Shown here: positions 8,350 through 16,276 of the stretch, one piece after another
Position numbering within the stretch: position 1 is the stretch's first letter
Layout of the letters: each line of letters starts with the position of its first letter
Source: Mucilaginibacter sp. SG564
GTDB lineage: Bacteria > Bacteroidota > Bacteroidia > Sphingobacteriales > Sphingobacteriaceae
Assembly (NCBI RefSeq): GCF_013149275.1
Contig: NZ_JABGNA010000019.1
Coordinates: forward strand, 1-57,277
DNA length: 57,277 nt
Direction: 5' to 3'
Translations under genes and position numbers: made by a program
The notes under the pieces: generated by a model
The model's database searches: none
What the model was told of the DNA's origin: nothing
What the model saw: only the letters and a program-made list of their open reading frames with translations

Positions 8350-9126
8350 TTATAGCATGAAAGCCTTTAAATAGGGTCTGGCATATTCGCCCCAGTCTTT
8401 CATTACAGAAGATAATGTGGTATACAATGATTTGTTATTAACCGCTTTGCCTTTTTTAGGTGGGGCCAGGCTCTTCTCGTCAACAGGCATATCGGTTACT
8501 TTGGTGGCAAACCAGGTCATGTTTTCATGGGGCAGGGCCACACCCAATATCATCCCCGGTAAACCGTTAAATAATTCAGGACCGCCAGATACAGGTATCT
8601 CCTCGGTATAAAAAGCCACAACGTAAATAGAGTCGAGCACCAGGGCATTAGCACGGCGACAGGTATAGCCGGCAATTTCACGGGTTTCGCTGGTGATCTT
8701 CCAGTTTATCTTGCGGGTACTATCTTTCACCAGGAAGGTTTCCTCAAATACCTTTTTCTGGTTGATAACACTGCCGGCAGAAAGATCGGTAAAAACCGTA
8801 TTTACCTGCCCGGCCATGGGGCTGTCGCTAAAAAAGCCACCTGTTGCGGTTTCGGGTTCAATGGGTGTATACAGCGTTTTGTTGTTGCCAAAGGTCATGG
8901 TGCTTTTCAAAGCTTTGAATTGCTTTTGTGATTTCTTATAAGAATCGAAGGCCGGGCGCAAATAACTTTCATTATCCTTATTGATCTGTTTTTCAATAAG
9001 GGCGTACATATTTATGGTTTTCTCAAACGTAATGGTGCCGTTTTCGGTAAAGTGTTTGTTTTGGGCAAACAGCCTGTTGCTGCCAAGCGCAAAAAATATA
9101 GTGATGGTTAATATGATGTATTTCAT
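8350..9126 (-). CDS. GLPGLI family protein, secreted
   Basis: A 258-residue protein of the Bacteroidota GLPGLI family (TIGR01200 type), named from the motif present here as FNGLPGMILGV at about residues 184-194. It has a signal peptide ending near FA-QNK (residue about 22). Another family landmark, TREIAGYTCRRA, is at about 148-159. Members are periplasmic or envelope proteins of unknown function and are often encoded next to an outer-membrane beta-barrel, as here: only 5 bases separate the two genes. The pair is almost certainly co-transcribed and may function together. Confidence 0.9.
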   Translation of the reverse strand: MKYIILTITIFFALGSNRLFAQNKHFTENGTITFEKTINMYALIEKQINKDNESYLRPAFDSYKKSQKQFKALKSTMTFGNNKTLYTPIEPETATGGFFSDSPMAGQVNTVFTDLSAGSVINQKKVFEETFLVKDSTRKINWKITSETREIAGYTCRRANALVLDSIYVVAFYTEEIPVSGGPELFNGLPGMILGVALPHENMTWFATKVTDMPVDEKSLAPPKKGKAVNNKSLYTTLSSVMKDWGEYARPYLKAFML

Positions 9127-9131
9127 AGTGA

Positions 9132-11951
9132 TTATTTTTTAGGTGTGCCGCCGCCCATGTGATTAAAATCCCAAACAAGTGAAAGCATAAAGTATCTTTT
9201 TATAGCCGTGTACCGTTCCTGGGTTAACTGGTTGGCCGAGCCGGTGCGGTTATAGCCTACGTTCTGGTTCAGGAGGTCATTGCCTGATATCGATAATTTA
9301 AGGCTTTCATCTTTCATAAATGCTTTGGTAATACTTGCATTTAAAGTAGTGCGCCTAAAATCTTCGTTGAAGGATTGTGTTGCCGCGTTATACTGATAAT
9401 TAGCATCGGTACCTATCTGGAACTTAGCTGGCAGATACACATTAAAGCCGCCGTACGCGTTAAAGCCCCGTCCATTATTATTGAGCTGTGTTTGTAACGA
9501 CTGGGAGTTTACCGTGTAGGTTGGCCCTGCCCCTGCCCAGAAATCATATTTCTTTTGCTTGTATTTTGATAATCGTAAACTGGCAGAGTAGGTGTATTGT
9601 TTGGTTTCTACCAGTTGTGTGTTGTTAAGGTTAAAATAATCGCTGCCATTCATGTTTAAGTTAAGGCCGGCATTCATATCGATCTTTGGTATCTTTTGAT
9701 CATAACCGCCATAAAAATACATATTGGAGGTTTGATGACCTTTAAGATTGGATGATTGATATGTACTTGCTCCGGTTAAAGCATCGGTAGTTACATTACT
9801 TACAATAGGATTAATGGTTTGGGAATAGGAGCCCCCAAGCCAGATGTATTGACTGCTTATTATTTTATAGGAATTGTAATTGATACTTATGCGGTTAGTG
9901 AACGAGGGCCTTAAATTAGGGTTACCCAGGGTAATATTCAATGGGTCGGTGTTTACGCGTACCGGTTGTATCTGATCAATAGTAGGTTGTGTGGTATTAC
10001 CATTATAATTTATCCGCAAAGATTGCTGTTGCGAAAACTTGTACTGAAAACTGGCTTGCGGATACCAATTCACAAAATTGCGTGTAAATGTGCTATTGGT
10101 AAATTCATTGATCTGTTTGAAGTTTACCGCAGATACTTTAGAACCAAAATTGATAATGACTTTTTTCTTATTATAATTAAAGATAGCTCCAAATTGGTTT
10201 GACAATTGATTGAGCTTGAAGTTGTTACTCAGCGAGTCATCTTGTACGGTATAATTACCAGAAGCGTCTTTATCAAATGAGCGTGTATCTGACTTTCCAT
10301 TGTTGATATTTAAACCATAATTTAATACCAGGGCAAGGGCTTTTGTAAAAGGCTCTGAATAGGTAAAGTTGGTATTGATAATATTACCTTCGCTCAGGCC
10401 TGTTTTATACTGATCAATATGCACTGTGCTGTCAATAGGCCCTTTCTTACCATAAAGGTAGTTTATTTCTGAATTTAAAAAACCGTGTGACTTATTTTGA
10501 TTATAGGCCTCGGTAAAATTTACAGAAAAACTACGGCCTACTTTTTTGAATTTCTTATTATAAAATACATTGGCATTGAATATTTTTTGATCGCCGTTAT
10601 TGATCACACTTCTGGTGCTTTTATTCAATAAAGTATCATTACGCAGGCTTGTAGTATGATAATCGTTATCGGTCACCGTACTTTTGGTAGTACCATCAAC
10701 AGATATTTTGAGATTGGATGAAGTATCGATCTTTAATTGGTAGGTAGCATCCAGTTTTTGCCTGAAGATGTGATTGTGGAAGTTTTTATCGCTATTGCTA
10801 TTTAAAATAATTCCCGGTTGACCGTTGGCCCCCGGAACATTGTTTTGAGTTTGTGTATTGGTGGTTCCATCAACATTTAAAGAACCTACTTTATAATTAG
10901 TATTGATAGATTCCTTGTCGCTATTCCATTTGGTATCATAATGTGCGCCGCCCGTGCGCGCCAGCGGTATACCCTGACCGTTGTATTGGCCGTTGAATGA
11001 ATCCAGGCCGTCATCACCACCGCCTCCATAAAAATAGATCTCGCCTCCATCGCCAAACTCCATACCATTGTTGGAGTTGCCATACTTGGAATTATCTTCC
11101 CAGCCCAAACCTGTTTTACCGGTATTACCGATAGTTCCATAGACCGAAAATTTTTGTTTGCCTTTAAAGCGGTTAAACATCAGTTGCTCCTGGTAGTATT
11201 TATCAGTACCCCCTTCGGCGTCTATCTTGCCGAAGTAACCATTCTTTTTGTCCTCCTTTAGTTTAATGTTCAGGGTTTTGTTTTTTACACCGTCGTCAAT
11301 ACCGGTAAAGGTGGCCTGGTCGCTCTTTTTATCGTATAGCTGTACTTTATCAACCATATCGGCGCGCAGGTTTTTGGTAACCAAAGTAGGGTCGTCACCA
11401 AAAAACTCCTCACCATCAACCAATACTTTACTTACTGTTTGCCCCTGGGCTGTAATTTTACCATCCTTATCTACCTGTATGCCCGGTAATTCCTTGAGCA
11501 GGTCCTCTACCTTGGCATTGGGCTGTACGGTAAATGCCGCGGCATTAAATTCGGTAGTATCGCCTTTTATTTTAACAGCAGCGGCTTTTGCCTTAATAAT
11601 TACTTCGGCAAGCAGCTGGGTTTTCAATATCATTTTAATGCGACCAAAATCATGCGTGGTATGTGCGGAGTCTAAGGTAAAGCGGTCTACATAGTCGGCA
11701 TAGCCTGGATAAGTAACCAGCAATATCAGTTTCCCCTTTTTGAGATTGTTGATCTCAAAATTACCATCTTTTACCCGGGTAAACTTTTGAAGAATAGAAT
11801 CTTTGGCATTTAATACGCTGACAGTGGCATTGGTTAATTTGGAACTGGAGGCCGTATCAGCAACCGATCCCTTAATAGAATAGGTATTTTGGGCAAACAC
11901 CGAAACCGTACTTAAACAAAGAATTAGTAGTGCAGGTATTGTGATTTTCAT
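9132..11951 (-). CDS. outer membrane beta-barrel protein with carboxypeptidase-like N-terminal domain
   Basis: A 939-residue protein starting at the ATG at 11951; the frame reaches 7 codons further only through TTG. Order: signal peptide ending at VFAQ, a carboxypeptidase-regulatory-like beta domain (about residues 25-110), a TonB-receptor-like plug region with KVEDLLKELPGIQVDKDG and VLVDGEEFFGDDP, and a long Asn/Tyr/Ser-rich barrel that ends with LVWDFNH. This fits the Bacteroidota 'outer membrane beta-barrel family' related to TonB-dependent receptors but not SusC. No TonB box is evident. It is the first gene of a pair with GLPGLI. Substrate unknown; metal or peptide uptake are guesses only. 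Confidence 0.88.
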   Translation of the reverse strand: MKITIPALLILCLSTVSVFAQNTYSIKGSVADTASSSKLTNATVSVLNAKDSILQKFTRVKDGNFEINNLKKGKLILLVTYPGYADYVDRFTLDSAHTTHDFGRIKMILKTQLLAEVIIKAKAAAVKIKGDTTEFNAAAFTVQPNAKVEDLLKELPGIQVDKDGKITAQGQTVSKVLVDGEEFFGDDPTLVTKNLRADMVDKVQLYDKKSDQATFTGIDDGVKNKTLNIKLKEDKKNGYFGKIDAEGGTDKYYQEQLMFNRFKGKQKFSVYGTIGNTGKTGLGWEDNSKYGNSNNGMEFGDGGEIYFYGGGGDDGLDSFNGQYNGQGIPLARTGGAHYDTKWNSDKESINTNYKVGSLNVDGTTNTQTQNNVPGANGQPGIILNSNSDKNFHNHIFRQKLDATYQLKIDTSSNLKISVDGTTKSTVTDNDYHTTSLRNDTLLNKSTRSVINNGDQKIFNANVFYNKKFKKVGRSFSVNFTEAYNQNKSHGFLNSEINYLYGKKGPIDSTVHIDQYKTGLSEGNIINTNFTYSEPFTKALALVLNYGLNINNGKSDTRSFDKDASGNYTVQDDSLSNNFKLNQLSNQFGAIFNYNKKKVIINFGSKVSAVNFKQINEFTNSTFTRNFVNWYPQASFQYKFSQQQSLRINYNGNTTQPTIDQIQPVRVNTDPLNITLGNPNLRPSFTNRISINYNSYKIISSQYIWLGGSYSQTINPIVSNVTTDALTGASTYQSSNLKGHQTSNMYFYGGYDQKIPKIDMNAGLNLNMNGSDYFNLNNTQLVETKQYTYSASLRLSKYKQKKYDFWAGAGPTYTVNSQSLQTQLNNNGRGFNAYGGFNVYLPAKFQIGTDANYQYNAATQSFNEDFRRTTLNASITKAFMKDESLKLSISGNDLLNQNVGYNRTGSANQLTQERYTAIKRYFMLSLVWDFNHMGGGTPKK

Positions 11952-11995
11952 AAGGTTATTTATGGAAACCAAGGTATAACTAAAACTTTAGTATT

Positions 11996-12003
11996 CAAAA
12001 ATA
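11996..12003 (-). promoter_or_regulatory. candidate -7 box for the beta-barrel/GLPGLI operon
   Basis: On the minus strand the sequence TATTTTTG matches the Bacteroidota -7 consensus TAnnTTTG, about 45 bases before the chosen ATG. I see no convincing -33 TTTG partner, so this is tentative. Confidence 0.35.
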
Positions 12004-12167
12004 TTTAACAAATTAACCTGTGGATTTAACATTTATTAACATTTGTGCTATGAAATCTTACAAAATATTTCGGCAGAACACGGCTTTGATAGTTGATATA
12101 CTTGGTCGTTGTTTTGCCGGGGTCAAAACTGGTTCGGTCTCCTTAGGTTTTTTTTCGGGTAATCCTG

Positions 12168-12279
12168 AGTGGGTTTACATGTAAACCCGTTATTTGATGA
12201 TAAGTTAAGATTAAGTATTTGATTGTCAATTAAATAAAATAATTTTAACCATGAAAAGTGTAAACCATGTAAACCCACT
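12168..12279. repeat. ~112-bp element with 14-bp terminal inverted repeats (copy 1)
   Basis: AGTGGGTTTACATG (12168-12181) is the exact reverse complement of CATGTAAACCCACT (12266-12279). The left end also forms the palindrome GGGTTTACATGTAAACCC. The interior is AT-rich, without a gene. A second copy at 53861-53969 has the same end sequence and a similar interior (TTGTCAAT-/TAGTCAAT-like core, AAAAGTGTAAAC near the right end). The form suggests a MITE-like or other dispersed element; no transposase is present. Confidence 0.7.
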
Positions 12280-12659
12280 TCGTAAGCAACTGGTATTGAA
12301 AGTGTTGATTTACTTGCAGCTAAAGATCTCAATAGGGCCAGGATGAGGAGCTTTGTGCAGGATAAGGCCAGGAAGCTGCTAGTAACCGCACAAGCAATAA
12401 CCTTAAAGTGTTTGATGTAATGCGTCGGTATGTCGCCAATCATTACTGTTGTTTTTAGTGAATTATATTTCGTGTAACGAAATTTTATTAAGGTGTTTAG
12501 ACGTCGCAAAGCAGATGTATTTTTGATAGTGGCATGAATTATAAAAAAGCCAGGCAACACCACGGTCTTTAGGCTGTCTGTTACTTAAAAAAACTATATT
12601 TTAGCGTTGTTATTTGAACTGGCCGCCCAGGTTGGTTTTTTGTAAACGAATCCCCTGCG
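12280..12659. other. 380-base gene-poor stretch before the sensor gene
   Basis: I find no convincing gene. A 42-codon plus-strand stretch at about 12286-12420 reads AAKDLNRARMRSFVQDKARK-like and then stops; it has no recognisable homologue or start and may be a coding remnant or chance. A minus-strand frame covering 12123-12563 runs through the repeat element and looks spurious. The promoter of the sensor gene should lie near the 3' end, but no clear TAnnTTTG box was found. Confidence 0.4.
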
Positions 12660-15233
12660 ATGATAAAAAAAGATAAATTTTTAATACTTCAATTAAAGGT
12701 ATATAAGATCGTATTTCTTTTTATTTTACTCGTGCCGGCACTTAAAAGCCAGGCACAAGGGTTAATGTTTAATTCAAACGACAGCCTGATGGGCGAACGC
12801 ACCTCTTATACCGTGTTCAGCTCGGATGTGCCTGCTTTTTATGACCATCTGCGGATGAACTTCGACCTGTCATTATGGGACAATGAGCACCTGGGTTATG
12901 TTTTTAATATTATCGACGGCCATAAAAACTCCTACAGTTTAACCTATATATATAATATTGACGGTTCGCCTGCGCTTAATTTTAACATCGATAGTAAAAG
13001 CAACAAGATCAAGATACCGCTTCGTTTATCGCAATTAAATAAGCGGATCTGGATAAATGTTAAAGTGGATATCAATCTGAAAGCAAATACCGTAGCATTT
13101 TTTGTAAATGGCCAAGTATACAGGGCCAGCGATTTTGGTTTTGAGAGCAAGATAATACCCACCATCACCTTTGGTAAAAACCCGCATTATTCTGATGTGC
13201 CCAAAATGGCGGTTAAAAATTTAATAGTAAGTGACGATAATAAAACCTTTACTTTTCCGCTAAATGAATGGTCTGGCAACGAGGTACACGATGGTTCAGG
13301 CGAAATTCGGGGACATGTAGATAACCCGGTCTGGCTCATTAACAGCTCTTACTTTTGGGAAAAGAGGATCGCTTTTAGTTTTCGTGAAGTAGCGGGAGCC
13401 AATTTCAATCCCAAAGATCAATCATTGCTTATTTTTAAGAGCGACTCACTCATTCATTATGATATGAGGAGCGGAAGGATATCGGCCCAGGCTTTTCAAA
13501 ACAAAACACCAGTTCCCTTATTTCTGGGTAAAAGTATTCTGAACACCGCGGAGAATAAGTTGTATGCTTACGAGGTATTACGGGCATCTAAACCGGCGCC
13601 ATGCGTAGCATCGCTTGATTTGGCTACTTTGAAGTGGGACATAGTAGGGAACGCTAATATCAAAGAACAAAGGCACCATCACAACATTTTCTATGATAAG
13701 GATCAACATGATCTTTACCTGTTTGGCGGCTACGGCTCGTTTGCCTATCATAATGATTTTTTCAGACTCAATACGCAAACTGATAACTGGGATAAAATAG
13801 CATTCACCGGCGATCGCATTACTCCGCGCTTTTTTTCGGCCAGTAGCCAGGCTAATGGAAATAATGAGGTTTACATCTTTGGCGGCTATGGTAACCAGTC
13901 GGGTAACCAGATTGTGGGCGGGCGACATTTTTATGACCTGTACCGGGTTAACCTGACTAACCATACGATCAAAAAATGCTGGGAAATAAAACCCAACGAA
14001 GAGGATTTTGTACCTACCAATAACCTCATCATGGCTAAAGACGGCAGATACTTTTATGCGCTCTGCTACCCGCATGAACATCCAAAAACCCAATTACGGT
14101 TATATAGATTCTCCATCAAAGACGGTTCGTACCAAGCGGTCAGCGGAACTATCCCGGTTACGTCTGAACGGATCGAAAGCGATATTAACCTGTTTTTTAA
14201 TCCCGTGCAGGACGAATTCTTATGCGCCATTCAGGAGTTTACCGATCCTAACCGGTCGACTATCCGGATCCTGGCGCTGGAGTTCCCGCCGGTGAGCCAG
14301 CAGGATTACGAACAATCTCAAAAAGCTATTGCCCCCGCCAGTCCGGTTTTCAAATATGTAATATTTGGGCTGGCAGCTGTTCTGGTTATCGGCCTAACAA
14401 TCGTGCTCATCAAAAAAAGAAGAGAGGAGCAAGCAGCGCGAGAACCACTCGGAGAAGAAGATACTGGGACAGTAGTTATAAATAAAAAAAACGATGAAAA
14501 GCGGGCTAACGCCATTTATCTGCTGGGTGAATTTACCGTTTACGATAAAAGCAGCCGGGATATCACCTACCTGTTTAGTCCTAAAATAAAGCAGCTGTTC
14601 ATCCTCCTGTTGCTCAACAGCCGGAATGCTACCGGGGTGGTATCCAAAAAAATATCTACCATTTTATGGCCCGATAAGGATGTGGTAAAAACAAAGAACA
14701 TCAAAGGAGTAACCATTAACCACCTGCGCAACATCATTGCCGATATAGAGGGTATTGAACTTACCTTTTTGAACGATACCTATTGTTTTAAGCTGGATGA
14801 TAAACTTTTCTGTGATTACTTTACGGTAACCGGAGCCCTGGAGCAGATCAACAACTCTGAGGCAGCTGTCCTTCAGTACTTTGATCTGATTGCCCGTGGT
14901 GGCTTGCTGCAATATATTCCCGAAACCTGGCTGGATGACATTAAACTTGGCTACGAAGAAACCCTGATGCCCGTGATATTACCCCAGGTGAAAAAGATAT
15001 ATGAAAGTGGCGATTTCCGCAAGGCGCTGGATATTGCCCGGGTGGTTTTAAATATCGACCCGTTTAATGATACCGCCTTGAAATATAAGCTCAAGGCTCT
15101 GCGTCGCATCAAAGGCATTGAATATGCCCGCAAGGTATATGACGAGTTTACCGCCGAGTATGAAAAATCGTTGGGTATCAGTTACCAGGTACCTTTTGAT
15201 AAGATCTGCTCCAACAAAACCGAGCCGAAGTAA
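12660..15233 (+). CDS. transmembrane one-component regulator: LamG-like and Kelch sensor with cytoplasmic SARP-like domain
   Basis: An 857-residue protein. A signal peptide (to about residue 33, KSQAQ) leads to a LamG/concanavalin-like domain (about 40-225: FNIIDGHKNSYSL, IWINVKVDINLKANTVAFFVNG) and then Kelch-type blades (about 230-550) such as DLYLFGGYGSFAYHNDFFRL and EVYIFGGYGNQ. One membrane helix spans 564-584 (FKYVIFGLAAVLVIGLTIVL), followed by basic KKRREEQ, so the C-terminal 270 residues are cytoplasmic. That part has a winged-helix-like region (about 615-715, FSPKIKQLFILLLLN...SKKISTILWPDKD) and a TPR-rich bacterial-transcriptional-activator domain, as in SARP regulators. It probably senses an extracytoplasmic glycan and controls the SusC/D locus 1 kb downstream. 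This inference comes from architecture and position. Confidence 0.75.
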   Translation: MIKKDKFLILQLKVYKIVFLFILLVPALKSQAQGLMFNSNDSLMGERTSYTVFSSDVPAFYDHLRMNFDLSLWDNEHLGYVFNIIDGHKNSYSLTYIYNIDGSPALNFNIDSKSNKIKIPLRLSQLNKRIWINVKVDINLKANTVAFFVNGQVYRASDFGFESKIIPTITFGKNPHYSDVPKMAVKNLIVSDDNKTFTFPLNEWSGNEVHDGSGEIRGHVDNPVWLINSSYFWEKRIAFSFREVAGANFNPKDQSLLIFKSDSLIHYDMRSGRISAQAFQNKTPVPLFLGKSILNTAENKLYAYEVLRASKPAPCVASLDLATLKWDIVGNANIKEQRHHHNIFYDKDQHDLYLFGGYGSFAYHNDFFRLNTQTDNWDKIAFTGDRITPRFFSASSQANGNNEVYIFGGYGNQSGNQIVGGRHFYDLYRVNLTNHTIKKCWEIKPNEEDFVPTNNLIMAKDGRYFYALCYPHEHPKTQLRLYRFSIKDGSYQAVSGTIPVTSERIESDINLFFNPVQDEFLCAIQEFTDPNRSTIRILALEFPPVSQQDYEQSQKAIAPASPVFKYVIFGLAAVLVIGLTIVLIKKRREEQAAREPLGEEDTGTVVINKKNDEKRANAIYLLGEFTVYDKSSRDITYLFSPKIKQLFILLLLNSRNATGVVSKKISTILWPDKDVVKTKNIKGVTINHLRNIIADIEGIELTFLNDTYCFKLDDKLFCDYFTVTGALEQINNSEAAVLQYFDLIARGGLLQYIPETWLDDIKLGYEETLMPVILPQVKKIYESGDFRKALDIARVVLNIDPFNDTALKYKLKALRRIKGIEYARKVYDEFTAEYEKSLGISYQVPFDKICSNKTEPK

Positions 15234-15263
15234 AAGCAATTAGCCATTTGCCAGTCAGAAAAC

Positions 15264-15553
15264 TTTTTAAACCTTAAATTTTAACACTTTTCTGCCCTAT
15301 TTCGGGCTAAAAATGGGCGAAAAACATTCAAAAAACCTTCATTTTAACACTTTTTAACAAATTTGAACACTGTTTTTTGTGATTTCTGAAACTTTAAAAA
15401 GTATTAATTTATTGACTGTCAAATAACTAAATGCAAAGCGGTTGATTTTTGACCTTGTTTCGCTCTTAACAAAACAGCCCGATTCTCTGGTAAAAAAGAG
15501 AACCGGGCTGTTTTGTTGATATAAAGATACGAAAAATTTGTGGGATTAGCCAA
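15264..15553 (+). repeat. ~285-bp intergenic repeat (copy A) with internal hairpin
   Basis: This stretch aligns by eye, end to end, with 56193-56480. Shared blocks in the same order are AACTTTTTAAACC at the left end, ATTTTAAC, TTTAAAAAGTATTA, CGGTTGATTTTTGACCTTGT, AACAGCCCG with a long hairpin, then CGAAAAATTTGTGGGAT near the right end. Both copies directly follow the stop of a plus-strand gene. There is no reading frame of note. It could be a structured RNA, an elaborate terminator region or a mobile repeat. Confidence 0.65.
15468..15520 (+). terminator. terminator-like hairpin in repeat copy A
   Basis: AACAAAACAGCCCG (15468-15481) pairs perfectly with CGGGCTGTTTTGTT (15504-15517), and an inner TTCTCT/AGAGAA stem extends it. 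The downstream arm carries TTTTGTT. It may end transcription of the sensor gene about 235 bases after its stop. Confidence 0.65.
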
Positions 15554-15589
15554 TAGGGCGTTACCTTCGGCCCGGGCTATCCGCTCATA

Positions 15590-16000
15590 CGCCACAAGGC
15601 ATTAGCCACAGGCCGGTATCCGCTACTAACTAACGCGGGGGGTGTCTGAACCATGATTCTTAGGATTAAAGGATTTTCATGATTTCTTTTCTTTCTTCCC
15701 CCGTCAGCAGATAAGCTTCGGGCGAAAGTGGGCAGAACAATGGTGGGTGGTGCAGTTGCAAGGGCATTGCGAACCTTACCTGAAGCGGGGAATAATGAGC
15801 GAACGTAAGTGGAGGTAAGGTTTAGCGGCCCGTGGTTCTGTCCGCTTTGCAGGGCAAAGGCTATGAGCGCAAAGAAGCATTTCTGCTGAAAGCCTTTTGG
15901 TTACTTTGTGGCTACAAAGTAAAGGCCCTCCCGCGGCCAAGAGCGGGTCTGCGCCATACTTGTTGATGAATAGATCCTTCGCTCCGCTCAGGATGACAAG
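15590..16000. repeat. structured intergenic repeat region upstream of the SusC gene
   Basis: No gene is visible. GAACCTTACCT (about 15769) is echoed in inverse by AGGTAAGGTTT (about 15812), and the flanking GGCAGAAC / GTTCTGTCC segments can also pair. Further on, TTACTTTGTGGCTACAAAGTAA folds on itself. The end, AATAGATCCTTCGCTCCG and onward (15969-16000), recurs in near-identical form at 28263-28291. I read this as accumulated dispersed intergenic repeats. Confidence 0.5.
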
Positions 16001-16276
16001 TATCTTATAAGTAAGGCGTACATCGTAACGGTTAACCTGTCCTGTAGGGATCCTGAAAATAAATTCAGGGTGGTTTGTGATGTTAATCCACTTAATTCGC
16101 TATGGTTAATGAAATTTTAGCCGAGTTAACCCGTTTATTAACCCATCTTTTAATACCGCCGGGCATATAATTGTTGCGCCAAATGTGTGCGTAATGCCAA
16201 TGTGCAGGTTTAACCAGCCTGTTTATACCAAACACCATTTGGGCAAATTATTATAAACCATTTTAATCAATTATTT

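Noticed and set aside
12286..12420. Short plus-strand stretch with protein-like composition (AAKDLNRARMRSF)
   Set aside because: No start codon context and no family match; noted only as a possible remnant.
12123..12563. 146-codon minus-strand frame
   Set aside because: It runs across the inverted-repeat element and has no recognisable domain or signal; it is most likely chance.
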